Origin: Deltaproteobacteria bacterium
GTDB taxonomy: Bacteria; Myxococcota; Myxococcia; Myxococcales; SZAS-1
NCBI GenBank assembly: GCA_018266075.1
Contig: JAFEBB010000032.1
Span: 22,264 to 86,263, forward strand
Length of the DNA: 64,000 nucleotides
Direction: 5' to 3'
Shown here: positions 39,795 to 49,770 of the stretch, in pieces
How the letters are laid out: the number at the start of each line of letters is the position of its first letter
Position numbering within the stretch: the first letter of the stretch is position 1
The notes under the pieces: model-generated
Seen by the model: only the letters and a program-made list of their open reading frames with translations
What the model was told of the DNA's origin: nothing
Database searches by the model: none
Made by a program: the position numbers and the translations under genes

Positions 39795-40561
39795 GCGGCG
39801 CCGTCCTTCGCGGTGATGCGGATGAAGAGCTCCTCGAGCGACGCGCCTTCGCCGGCCTGTTCGCCCAGCCGCGCGCGGATCTCCTCGAGCGTGCCCAGCA
39901 CCACCAGCTTGCCGTTGGCGATGATCAGGATCCGGTGGCAGAGCTCCTCGACCAGGTGCAGCAGGTGCGAGCTCAGCACGATCGACGTGCCCTCTTCGCT
40001 GCGCTTCTTGAGGCTCTGCTTCATCTTGCGGATGCCGAGCGGGTCCAGGCCCGTGAGCGGCTCATCGAGCAACACCAGGCGCGGCGAGTGCAGGAAGCCG
40101 CAGGCAATCGTCAGCTTCTGCTTCATGCCGCGCGAGAGCTCGCCGGGGAGCACGTTCTGCTTCTCGCGCAGCTCGAGCTCCTCGAGCAGCGAGTCCGCGT
40201 GCGCTTCCCAATCCGCGACGCCGTACAGCCGCGCGACCAGGTTCAGGTGCTCGCGGACGGTGAGGTAGTCGAAGAGCCGCGGCTCGTCGGGCAGGAAGGC
40301 GAGCTCGCGCTTGGCGGCCACGGGATCCTGGGCAATGTCGCAGCCCACGATGCGCACCGTGCCGTGCGTGGCCGGGAGCACACCGCCGAGGCAGCGCAGG
40401 GTGCTGGTCTTGCCTGCGCCGTTGGGGCCCACGAGCCCGAGCACCTCGCCCGGGCGCACGGCGAAGCTGAGATCGGTGACGGCGGTGAAGCTGCCGTACA
40501 CCTTCGCCAGGTTCTGCACCTCGAGGACGGGCGGCGCTTCGGTCGCGAGAACGGGCTGCAT
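39791..40561 (-). CDS. ABC transporter ATP-binding protein
   Basis: 256 residues with Walker A GPNGAGKTST, signature LSRGMKQKL, Walker B LVLLDEPLTGLDP and an H-loop (SSHLLHLVEEL). These are typical of ABC-2-type exporters of lipids, drugs or polysaccharides. Co-translated with its permease. The first residues (MQPVLATEAPPV) precede the domain, so the ATG at 40561 seems right. Confidence 0.93.
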   Translation of the reverse strand: MQPVLATEAPPVLEVQNLAKVYGSFTAVTDLSFAVRPGEVLGLVGPNGAGKTSTLRCLGGVLPATHGTVRIVGCDIAQDPVAAKRELAFLPDEPRLFDYLTVREHLNLVARLYGVADWEAHADSLLEELELREKQNVLPGELSRGMKQKLTIACGFLHSPRLVLLDEPLTGLDPLGIRKMKQSLKKRSEEGTSIVLSSHLLHLVEELCHRILIIANGKLVVLGTLEEIRARLGEQAGEGASLEELFIRITAKDGAA

Positions 40562-40605
40562 GCGCGTCGAATTCTAGCGACAACCGCGCGCAACGCGAGG
40601 GGCGC

Positions 40606-43269
40606 TCAGTGCGCCTCGGCCCAGCTCTTGCCGCTCCCGAGGTCGACCTTCAGCGGCACGTCGAGCTGGGCGGCGCCTTCCATCGCGGCGCGCGTCACGC
40701 GCCCGAGCGCGTCGAGCTCGTCCACCGGCGCCTCGAACAAGAGCTCGTCGTGCACCTGCAGCAGCATGCGCGAGCGGAGCTTGTTCTTCGCCAGCGCCTC
40801 GTCCACGCGGAGCATGGCGCGCTTCACGATGTCGGCGGCGGTGCCCTGAATGGGCGCGTTCACGGCGATGCGCTCGGCCGCAGCGCGCAGCGCGAAGTTG
40901 CGCGAGGAGATGTCGGGCACCGGTCGGCGGCGGCCGTACAAGGTGCTCACCACCTCTTCTCGCTTGGCCTGGGCGATGGTCTCGTCGAGCCACTTGCGCA
41001 CGCCCTGGTAGCGCTGGAAGTACTTGTCGATGATCACCTGCGCGTCGGCGCCGGGGATGTCGAGGCGGTGCGAGAGCCCGAAGCTCGTCTGCCCGTAGGC
41101 GATGCCGAAGTTCACGGCCTTTGCGGCGCGGCGCATCTCGGGCGTGACCTGGTCGAGCGCCACCCCGAAGACCTCGGCGGCGGTGCGGGTGTGCACGTCC
41201 TCGTCCTTCTTGAACGAGTCGGACAGCGCCTCGTCCTTGGAGAAGTGCGCGAGGATCCGCAGCTCGATCTGCGAGTAGTCGGCCGAGACCAGCTCCCAGC
41301 CCTCGCGCGCCACGAACGCCGCGCGGATCTGGCGGCCCTGCTCGGTGCGCACGGGGATGTTCTGAAGATTCGGATCATTTGAGCTCAAACGACCGGTCGC
41401 CGCGCCGATCATGTTGAACGTGGTGTGCACGCGATCGTCCGCGTCGCAGAGCGCGGGCAGGGTGTCCACGTAGGTGCTCTTCAGCTTCGAGAGCGAGCGG
41501 TGCTCGAGGATGATCTTCGGCAGCGGGTGGCTCTCGGCGAGCTTCTCCAGCGTCTCCTGGTCCACCGAGTTGCCGGTCTTGGTGCGGCGCTGCACGGGCA
41601 GCTTGAGCTCGTCGAAGAGCACCTGGCCGAGCTGCTGCGTCGAGCCCACCACGAACTCGTGGCCCGCCAATTGATATATCTCTTTGAGGAGCCGGTTCAG
41701 CTCCTTCTCCATGTCGGCGTCGAGCGAGGCGAGCAGCTTCTTGTCCACGCGGACGCCGTCGCGCTCCATCTCCGCGAGCACGCGCACCAGCGGCACCTCG
41801 AGCTCGCGGTAGAGCCCCATCAGCTGCTGGCGCTCGAGCTCGGGGAGGAAGAACGCGTGCAGCCGAAGCACCGCGTCGGCGCCGGCGCCGGCCCAGGCTG
41901 CGGCCTGCTCCACGAGCGCATCCGTGAGCGGTCGCGCCTTCTTGCCCGTCTCGAGCAGCTCGCCGGGGAGCTCGATGCGCAGCCGCTCGCGCGCCAGATC
42001 CGCGAGGTGGTGCTCGCGACGCGCGCTGTTCACCAGGAACGACGCGAGCTCCACGTCGCCTTTGATCCCGCGCAGCGTCACGCCGGCCTTGGCGAGCGCG
42101 TGCCAGTCGTCCTTCAAGCGATGACCGAGCTTTGGCGTGTCGCTCTCGAGCGCTGGCTTGAGCTTCTCGTAGACCGCGGCCTCGTTGAGCTGCTGCACGC
42201 CCAGGTAGCGATGGCCGAACGGCACATAGAACGTGCGTCCCTCGCCGAGCCCGAAGCCCAAGCCGATCGGCCGATCGCCGGGCTGCGCGACCACGCGAAG
42301 CGAGAACGTGCTCGCCTTGGCCAGCGCGTCGGCGAGCTCGGCGAGCGCCTCGGGCGTCTTCACGGTCACGGTGTTCAGCGCGGCGGGCGTGACGGCGGCC
42401 AGCGGCGGCGCGGGCAGATCGCGAATGAGCCGCGTGAACTCGAGCTCGGTGAACAGCTTGCGGCAGGCGTCGGCGTCGAGCGGCTCGCGCTTCAAGTCCG
42501 CGGGGCCGAAGTCGAGCGGCACGTCTTCCTTGAGCTTCACCAGCTCGCGGTTGCGCTTGAGCTGCTCGCGGCTCGCGCCGATCGACTCGCGCAGCTTGGG
42601 CTTTTCGATCTTCTCCCAGCCGGCGATGAGCGCGTCGAGCGAGCCGAAGTCTTGAATGAGCTTCGCGGCGGTCTTCGGTCCCACGCCGGTGATGCCCGGG
42701 ATGTTGTCGATGGAGTCGCCGATGATGGCCATGTAGTCGACGACCTGATCCGGCCGCACGCCGAGCTTGGCCACGACCTCGTCCATGCCGGTCTTCTTCT
42801 CCATCATCGTGTCGTAGAGCTCGACGTCCGGCGTGACGAGCTGCATGAAATCCTTGTCGCCGGTGATGACCACGACCTTGAAGCCGTCGGCGACGGCGCG
42901 CTTGGTCAGCGTGCCGATGACGTCGTCCGCCTCGACGCCCTGCACCTCGAGGGTGCGCACGTTCAGCGCCTTGGCCACCTGGCGCACGAGGGGAAACTGC
43001 GACGCGAGATCGTCGGGCGGCGCGGTGCGGTTGGCCTTGTACTCGGGGTAGAGGTCGTCGCGGAACGTCTTGCCGCGCGCGTCGAACACCAGCGCCACGT
43101 GCGAGGGATCGCGCTCGCGCAGCGCCTTGAGCACCATGTTGGTGAAGCCGTAGACCGCGTTGGTGGCCACGCCCTTGCTCGTCGAGAGGCTGGGGATGGC
43201 GTGGTACGCGCGGTAGACGTAGGAGCTCGCGTCGATGAGCTCCAGCGTGGGCTTGGTGTTCTCGGCCAT
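40606..43269 (-). CDS. polA: DNA polymerase I
   Basis: 887 residues. N-terminal 5'-3' exonuclease (about 1-290; ASSYVYRAYHAIP, VEADDVIGTL, DSIDNIPGITGVGPKTA), a middle 3'-5'-exonuclease-like region (about 300-490), and the polymerase domain (SADYSQIELRILAHFS, RRAAKAVNFGIAYG, LLQVHDELLFEAP). In the middle region the first exonuclease motif, normally Asp-x-Glu, reads FSLRVVAQ, so proofreading is probably lost. Length is normal for bacterial Pol I. Function: Okazaki fragment maturation and repair. Confidence 0.96.
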   Translation of the reverse strand: MAENTKPTLELIDASSYVYRAYHAIPSLSTSKGVATNAVYGFTNMVLKALRERDPSHVALVFDARGKTFRDDLYPEYKANRTAPPDDLASQFPLVRQVAKALNVRTLEVQGVEADDVIGTLTKRAVADGFKVVVITGDKDFMQLVTPDVELYDTMMEKKTGMDEVVAKLGVRPDQVVDYMAIIGDSIDNIPGITGVGPKTAAKLIQDFGSLDALIAGWEKIEKPKLRESIGASREQLKRNRELVKLKEDVPLDFGPADLKREPLDADACRKLFTELEFTRLIRDLPAPPLAAVTPAALNTVTVKTPEALAELADALAKASTFSLRVVAQPGDRPIGLGFGLGEGRTFYVPFGHRYLGVQQLNEAAVYEKLKPALESDTPKLGHRLKDDWHALAKAGVTLRGIKGDVELASFLVNSARREHHLADLARERLRIELPGELLETGKKARPLTDALVEQAAAWAGAGADAVLRLHAFFLPELERQQLMGLYRELEVPLVRVLAEMERDGVRVDKKLLASLDADMEKELNRLLKEIYQLAGHEFVVGSTQQLGQVLFDELKLPVQRRTKTGNSVDQETLEKLAESHPLPKIILEHRSLSKLKSTYVDTLPALCDADDRVHTTFNMIGAATGRLSSNDPNLQNIPVRTEQGRQIRAAFVAREGWELVSADYSQIELRILAHFSKDEALSDSFKKDEDVHTRTAAEVFGVALDQVTPEMRRAAKAVNFGIAYGQTSFGLSHRLDIPGADAQVIIDKYFQRYQGVRKWLDETIAQAKREEVVSTLYGRRRPVPDISSRNFALRAAAERIAVNAPIQGTAADIVKRAMLRVDEALAKNKLRSRMLLQVHDELLFEAPVDELDALGRVTRAAMEGAAQLDVPLKVDLGSGKSWAEAH

Positions 43270-43316
43270 GGGGATGGATTAACCGCGGATCGGCCGCAGA
43301 TCGCCAGCGCGAAACG

Positions 43317-44126
43317 TCAGACCGCGGATCCGGGTGCGAGCAGCGACAGGAGCACCGCCACCGCCACCGAGCCGAACATTCCCACCACGGAGATCGCCGC
43401 GAGCACGATCCACCCGGCTTGCGAGGCGCCGGACTCTTGCTCGCCCGCGTACGTCGCCTTCGCGCCGAGCGTGAGCACGCCGCTGAGCACGAGCAGGAAG
43501 CCCGCGACGCCGCCGCCGAGGTGTCCCAGCGCGCTGATGCCGGGCAAGAGCGAGATGACCGCATTCAAGCCGACGAGCCGGAGCAGCGACTGGCGCATGT
43601 TCCGCGCGGCCATGGGCGGGATGAGCATGTGCGGCCGCATCGCCAGCGCGAGCGCGCCCGTGATGAGCCCCCAGATGGCCCCCGAGGCGCCGAGCACGGC
43701 CTGGTTCGGCTGCAAGAGGCCCGTCAGAATCGAGCCGCCGAGCCCGCTCAGCGCGTAGAGCACCACGAAGCGCGGGCGGCCGAGCACCCGCTCGAGCAGC
43801 CGGCCGAGCGAGTACAGCACCCACATGTTCGAGGCGATGTGCATCAGGTTGCCGTGCAGGAACGTCGACGACCAGAGCCGCCAGATCTGTCCGTGCGCCT
43901 CGAGCTGCCCCACACCGACGCCCATGTTGTCGAGGTGAGGCAACGTCAACTGTAACAAGAATGTAAAGACGCAGGTGCCGATGATGATGTACGTCGCCCA
44001 GGGCTTCTGGCTGTTGAGGTTGGCGAAGAAGGCCCGCTCGAGCGCCACGGCGCGCTGCACCTCGGGCGGCGGCTCGGGCGGCTGCATCCAGGGCGGGGGC
44101 ACGTAGCCGGGGTCGCTGGACTTCAT
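43317..44126 (-). CDS. rhomboid-family membrane protein
   Basis: 269 residues with about six membrane helices. The family signatures are HGNLMHIASNMWVLYSLG (His91, His96, Asn100), GASGAIWG (catalytic Ser148) and ALGHLGGGVAG (catalytic His202). It is therefore predicted to be an active intramembrane serine protease. Proteins with C-terminal membrane tags in this window are possible but unproven substrates. A Pro-rich cytoplasmic N-terminus precedes the first helix. Confidence 0.9.
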   Translation of the reverse strand: MKSSDPGYVPPPWMQPPEPPPEVQRAVALERAFFANLNSQKPWATYIIIGTCVFTFLLQLTLPHLDNMGVGVGQLEAHGQIWRLWSSTFLHGNLMHIASNMWVLYSLGRLLERVLGRPRFVVLYALSGLGGSILTGLLQPNQAVLGASGAIWGLITGALALAMRPHMLIPPMAARNMRQSLLRLVGLNAVISLLPGISALGHLGGGVAGFLLVLSGVLTLGAKATYAGEQESGASQAGWIVLAAISVVGMFGSVAVAVLLSLLAPGSAV

Positions 44127-44192
44127 TCCGCTTCCTTAACCTACTCGCGGCGTTTCTGCCTGCGTGCTAGGCACGCGCGACCTGGAGGGAAC

Positions 44193-44561
44193 ATGGAACG
44201 CGTCCAAGGCATCGGTGGTGTCTTCTTCAAGTGTCGCAGGCCGGAGCAGCTGCAGCGCTGGTACGAGAAGCACCTGGGCGTGCCCCTGCACAACGGCTAC
44301 GTGCTCTTCTCCGCCAAGGCGAAGGACCAGACGCTCTGGGCACCGTTCCCGGCGAAGACCGACTACTTCAAGCCGAGCCGCGCACCGTTCATTATTAACT
44401 TTCGGGTTAATAACCTGGACCGCATGCTCGCCCAGCTGCGCAAGGCGAAGTGCAAGGTCGACGCGAAGGTTGAGGCCTCGGAGTTTGGCCGCTTCGGCTG
44501 GGTGATGGATCCCGAGGGCAACCGCGTGGAGCTCTGGGAGCCGCCGAAGAGGAAGCGCTAG
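44193..44561 (+). CDS. VOC (glyoxalase/bleomycin resistance) family protein
   Basis: 122 residues: IGGVFFKCRRPEQLQRWYEKHLGVPL, then FIINFRVNNLDRMLAQLRKA and FGRFGWVMDPEGNRVELWEP, the hallmark VOC pattern ending in Asp-Pro-Glu-Gly-Asn-x-x-Glu-Leu-Trp. A metal-dependent lyase, dioxygenase or binding role cannot be told apart. An AT-rich palindrome sits in the middle of the gene. Confidence 0.85.
   Translation: MERVQGIGGVFFKCRRPEQLQRWYEKHLGVPLHNGYVLFSAKAKDQTLWAPFPAKTDYFKPSRAPFIINFRVNNLDRMLAQLRKAKCKVDAKVEASEFGRFGWVMDPEGNRVELWEPPKRKR
44392..44413. repeat. TTATTAAC-N6-GTTAATAA palindrome, copy 7
   Basis: The longest of the N6 palindromes, with perfect 8-base arms, inside the VOC coding sequence (codons ATT ATT AAC TTT CGG GTT AAT AAC). 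Such a run of AT-ending codons is strikingly unlike the surrounding gene. Confidence 0.65.
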
Positions 44562-45259
44562 CTTCCCATCCGCTTTCGGATCTCGGCTTCCATGCGTCGC
44601 ACCACCTCTTCGAGGCCGAGATCCGTGGAGTCGAGGATCACCGCGTCGTGCGCGGCGCGCAGCGGTGCGACCTCGCGCATCGAGTCGTCACGGTCGCGCT
44701 GGCTCTGCTCGCTGAGCACCTTGTCCAGCTCCACCGGCTGGCCCTTGGCGAGCAGCTCCTTGTAGCGGCGCTGCGCGCGCTCGGCGCTGGCGGCGGTGAG
44801 GAAGAACTTCGCCTGCGCGTCGGGGAAGACCACGGTGCCGATGTCGCGCCCCTCGAGGATGGCGCCGGTCTTGGCCGCGCGCGCGAGGCGGCGCTGCATC
44901 TCCAGCAGTCCGTCGCGAACGACCGGACGCGCGCTCACCGCGCTCGCCGCCTTGCTCATCTCCGGCGTGCGGATGGCGGCAGAGACGTCTTCGTCGCCGT
45001 TCCAGCCGTGCAGGTAGACCTTGTTCTCGTCGCCCTGGAACTCGAAGTGCAGCTCGAGCGTGGGGAGCAAGTGCGCGAGCGCCGCGTCATCGTCATAGGC
45101 GATGCTCTGGCGAGAGGCCGCGAGCGCCACGGTTCTGTAGATCGCCCCGGTGTCCACGAGCGCGAAGCTGAGCTTCTTGGCGAGCGCCTTGGAGACGGTG
45201 CTCTTGCCCGCGCCCGCGGGTCCGTCGATGGCCACGATGAACGGACCGGAGCTGGCCAC
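44558..45259 (-). CDS. cmk: cytidylate kinase
   Basis: 233 residues from GTG 45259, chosen over GTG 45265 because GGAG then has the proper spacing. P-loop IDGPAGAGKSTVSKAL, then VDTGAIYRTVAL, GRDIGTVVFPDAQAKFFLTA, RAQRRYKEL, SQRDRDDSMREVAPL and DAVILDSTDL are the classic Cmk motifs. It phosphorylates CMP and dCMP. It starts two bases after the accA stop, so the two are co-transcribed. Confidence 0.95.
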   Translation of the reverse strand: MASSGPFIVAIDGPAGAGKSTVSKALAKKLSFALVDTGAIYRTVALAASRQSIAYDDDAALAHLLPTLELHFEFQGDENKVYLHGWNGDEDVSAAIRTPEMSKAASAVSARPVVRDGLLEMQRRLARAAKTGAILEGRDIGTVVFPDAQAKFFLTAASAERAQRRYKELLAKGQPVELDKVLSEQSQRDRDDSMREVAPLRAAHDAVILDSTDLGLEEVVRRMEAEIRKRMGS

Positions 45260-45261
45260 GC

Positions 45262-46227
45262 TCACTCCTCGAGGAACGGACCGAGCCGACGGAAGCGCTC
45301 GTAGCGATCGCGCACCAGCGCGGGGCCGTCGAGCGCGGAGAGCTCCTGCAGGTGCCGCCGCAGCGCGCGCCCCAGGTTCTGCGCGGTGTGCGAAGGATCG
45401 CGGTGCGCGCCGCCCGCCGATTCGCGCACCACCTCGTCCACCACGCCGAAGCCCATCAGGTCGTTGGCGGTGAGCCGCAGCGACTCGGCCACCTTCTCGG
45501 CCTTGGAGCTGTCGCGATAGAGGATGGCGCTCGCCGACTCCGGCGCGATGACGCAGTACCAGCTGTGCTCGAGCATCAGCACGCGGTTGCCCACGCCCAC
45601 CGCGAGCGCGCCGCCCGAGCCGCCCTCGCCGATGATGGTGCAGAGCACCGGCACCTCGAGGCGCGACATCACCTCCAGGCACACCGCGATCGCTTCTGCC
45701 TGGCCGCGCTCTTCGGCGCCGATGCCGGGGTACGCGCCGGGCGTGTCGATGAAGGTGAAGAGCGGCCGCCTGAAGCGGTTGGCCAGCTCCATCACGCGCT
45801 CCGCCTTCCGGTAGCCCTCGGGACGGGGCATGCCGAAGTTGCGGTGCATGTTCTCCTTGGTGTTGCGGCCCTTCTGGTGGCCGATGACGGCCACGGGGAT
45901 TCCGTCGAACCGCGCGAAGCCGGCGATGATCGACGGATCCTCGGCGAAGCTGCGATCGCCGTGCAGCTCGTAGAAGTCCGTGAAGAGGAAGTTCAGGTAG
46001 TCCTGCGTGTACGGGCGGTCCGGGTGACGCGAGAGCTGCACCACCTGCCAGCGGGTGAGGTCACTGAAGATCTCGGCCTGGAGCTTGCGGGCCTTGCGCT
46101 CGAGCTTGACGATCTCGTCGGCAAAGTCGACGGAGCCGCCGTACGAGAGCGTCTTGAGCTCCTCGATCTTCCGCTCCAATTCGATGAGCGGCTTCTCGAA
46201 TTCCAGCGCGTAGCGAGGGGACGCCAT
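45262..46227 (-). CDS. accA: acetyl-CoA carboxylase carboxyltransferase subunit alpha
   Basis: 321 residues. N-terminal helices (EKPLIELERKIEELKTLSY), then RPYTQDYLNFLFTDFYELHGDRSF, IGHQKGRNTKENMHRNFGMP, FIDTPGAYPGIGAEERGQAEAIA and GEGGSGGALAVGVGNRVLMLEHSWY match AccA. It forms the carboxyltransferase with AccD, which is not in the window. Catalyses the first step of fatty-acid synthesis. Confidence 0.96.
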   Translation of the reverse strand: MASPRYALEFEKPLIELERKIEELKTLSYGGSVDFADEIVKLERKARKLQAEIFSDLTRWQVVQLSRHPDRPYTQDYLNFLFTDFYELHGDRSFAEDPSIIAGFARFDGIPVAVIGHQKGRNTKENMHRNFGMPRPEGYRKAERVMELANRFRRPLFTFIDTPGAYPGIGAEERGQAEAIAVCLEVMSRLEVPVLCTIIGEGGSGGALAVGVGNRVLMLEHSWYCVIAPESASAILYRDSSKAEKVAESLRLTANDLMGFGVVDEVVRESAGGAHRDPSHTAQNLGRALRRHLQELSALDGPALVRDRYERFRRLGPFLEE

Positions 46228-46275
46228 GGGCGCGTCGGAAGTAGCACGCGCGCCCGGCCCCTTCAAGGACGCTCG

Positions 46276-47430
46276 TCAGCGACCGCCCTGGGTCAGCACC
46301 ACCGGATAACGCACGTCGACGACGCCGCCGCCGAGCGGCTTGGGGAAGAGCATGCGGGCGAAGCGCTCGCGGAGGCAGGCGTCGAGCTCGTTGTCCTGCG
46401 CGCTGCTCGCGGCGACGTTGGCCTGGATCACGCTGCCCTCGGCGCCGATGACGAAGTGCATGTCCACGCGGCCGGTGAGCGAGGGATTCCGCACCAGCGC
46501 CTGGTCGTAGCAGTAGCGGATGGAGCCGTGGTTGCGGTGGATGACCTGGCGGATGAGCTCGCGGTCGAGTGAGCCGACGACTTGTGGTCCGTCGTTCGTG
46601 ATCACCGGATCCGCGTGCACTTTGCAATCTGCTCCCGTGCAGAGCTTCACCGCACGATCGCCGTAACCCGGGCCGTGTCCTGGAACGGCGCCGATGCCAA
46701 AGGTCGTCCCGCCCGGATCGCCGCCGCCCGGACCGCCGCGCAGGCCCATGCCGCCGAACGGCCCGCCCGAGCCAGCGACCTTGCCGAGCCCTTGCGCGGC
46801 CTGCGCCAGCGCATTTCCGACACCGCTCGGAGAGAGCAGCGCGCTGAGGCCCGAGCCGCCGAGGAGCTGCTTGATGTCCGGGCCGCCGCTCTTGCTCGGC
46901 TTGTGTTGCGGCGCGCGAGCGGGCGTCGCGCTGTGGTGCTCCGCGACGGCTTCGTGCGTGGCGGCCACCGCTGTGCGATGCACCGGAGGAGGCGTCGTCG
47001 GAATCAGCTTCACGATGCGCGGCGCGGCGCGGGTGAGCGCATCCGCGCTGTCGTCGTCGGCGCTCGACTGCGGCGCGGCGATCACCGCGAACACCAGCGC
47101 CACCGCGCAGAGCAGGAGCGTGTTCCACCAGCCGCTCTCGAAGGCCTCGTCCCATCGCGCGATCGCACGAGGCGGGGCAGGGCGCAGCGCGAGCTCGGCG
47201 TCCAGGGCGCCAAAGTGCAACCGCGCGGGCGTGCCCTCGACGAGCTCCAGGTCGCCACCGGGCGTGTGCACCGCCACGCTGCCGTCGACGTGCTCGGCCC
47301 GAACCGCGGGCAGCCCCGGTGGACCGAGCCGCGCGCGGGCGTGGAGCTGGTCGAGCGGCACGCGCTCTGCCCAGAGGAGCTGATCACCCCAGCGCCAGCG
47401 CACTTCGAGCCCAACGGAACGCGCGTCCAT
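46276..47430 (-). CDS. AgmX/PglI-type protein with C-terminal TonB-like domain
   Basis: 384 residues. An N-terminal FHA- or beta-rich region (about 1-105), one membrane helix (WWNTLLLCAVALVFAVIAAP, about 100-122), a His/Pro/Ala-rich periplasmic linker, a Gly-rich stretch with GTTFGIGAVPGHGPGYG, and a C-terminal domain (ELIRQVIHRNHGSIRYCYDQAL, VDMHFVIGAEGSVIQ, LFPKPLGGGVVDVRYP). The last is the AgmX/PglI domain found in myxobacterial gliding-motility and related envelope proteins. A motility role here is not proven. Confidence 0.82.
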   Translation of the reverse strand: MDARSVGLEVRWRWGDQLLWAERVPLDQLHARARLGPPGLPAVRAEHVDGSVAVHTPGGDLELVEGTPARLHFGALDAELALRPAPPRAIARWDEAFESGWWNTLLLCAVALVFAVIAAPQSSADDDSADALTRAAPRIVKLIPTTPPPVHRTAVAATHEAVAEHHSATPARAPQHKPSKSGGPDIKQLLGGSGLSALLSPSGVGNALAQAAQGLGKVAGSGGPFGGMGLRGGPGGGDPGGTTFGIGAVPGHGPGYGDRAVKLCTGADCKVHADPVITNDGPQVVGSLDRELIRQVIHRNHGSIRYCYDQALVRNPSLTGRVDMHFVIGAEGSVIQANVAASSAQDNELDACLRERFARMLFPKPLGGGVVDVRYPVVLTQGGR

Positions 47431-47486
47431 GCGGCCTCCGGTGACGACCGGAGATGCAGACAGCGCGTGGAGAAAAAGGTTCCTGT

Positions 47487-48928
<1,442 letters not shown>

Positions 48929-48932
<4 letters not shown>

Positions 48933-49618
48933 CGCGTCCCCGGCTCTCCCGCCCCCACCACATGAAGCTCCCGTTCCAGGCGCGCCAGCGGCAGGGCCAG
49001 CTCCACCCGACCGGGCAGCGACTGCAAGGTGCCGCCGCAGCTCGCGGCCAACGTCGCGAGATCCACGGGGCCGCTCGGCTCGGCAGCCACCACGCCTTCG
49101 ACGATGATCAGCGCCGCGCCGCCCTGTGCCTCGGTGCGAAGCAGCAAGCGGCGGGCGCCCGCCTCGACCTGGCCGAGCACATAGAGCGCGACCGCCACGC
49201 CCACCTCGCTCGCAGACCCCGGCGCACGCAGGCCGGCCGGCCCCTCGGCGCGGAGCTCGGCCCGGGCCACGCGCGCGTTGTGCGTGCACTGCGCGACGAT
49301 CGAATGCACGAGCGCGGTGACGTCGAAGTCGGGCTCCTGCTGGCGGTGCGGCGCGGCGAGCTCCACGAAGCGGCGCACCATCTCGTCGATGCGGCCGACT
49401 TGATCGCGGATGGCCTTCAGGTTTCGCTCCATGCCTGCGGGCAAGGCGCCGGCGTTCTCGCGGCGGAGCTTGTCGGCGAGGACTTCGAGGTGGATGACCA
49501 CCGCGTTCAAGGGATTGCGCGTGTCGTGGGAGAAGCCGTCGCAGAGGCGCTCGACGAGCTGCGCCCGCGCCTCGACCGGCGACGCGGCGGCAACGGGAGG
49601 CAGCGGTTTCGCATCCAC
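48929..49618 (-). CDS. histidine kinase with reduced ATPase domain
   Basis: 229 residues. HisKA H-box GFSHDTRNPLNAVVIHLEVL (His31) and a dimerisation helix pair (about 20-90). The rest resembles an HATPase fold in size, but no N-box Asn motif, DxGxG G1 box or GxGLGL box is visible (LLLRTEAQGGAALIIVEGV, GTLQSLPGRVELALPLARL). It may need another kinase or act as a phosphatase or scaffold for the partner regulator. It sits just upstream of the NtrC-type gene (ATGA overlap). Confidence 0.8.
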
Positions 49619-49668
49619 GGCAGGCTCCTCGGTCGACGAGCGGGCAACATCCGCTCCCGTGCCGGCGT

Positions 49669-49697
49669 GAGTTAGGGACGACTCCTGATGACGTCAA
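49669..49697 (-). promoter_or_regulatory. possible promoter of the kinase/regulator operon
   Basis: On the minus strand TTGACG (49697-49692), 17 bases, TAACTC (49674-49669). Good -35, weak -10; placed about 50 bases before the kinase start. Confidence 0.35.
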
Positions 49698-49770
49698 CCC
49701 TCTTCCCTGTACTATTTGCCGCGGGCTGGAGCTTCAACGGCAGTCCCTGGGAATTTGTGAACTCTCAATA

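Noticed and set aside
43317..44126. Rhomboid as the MYXO-CTERM sorting protease
   Set aside because: As I recall, the described myxosortases are mainly CPBP-type proteases; nothing in the sequence links this rhomboid to the tagged proteins.
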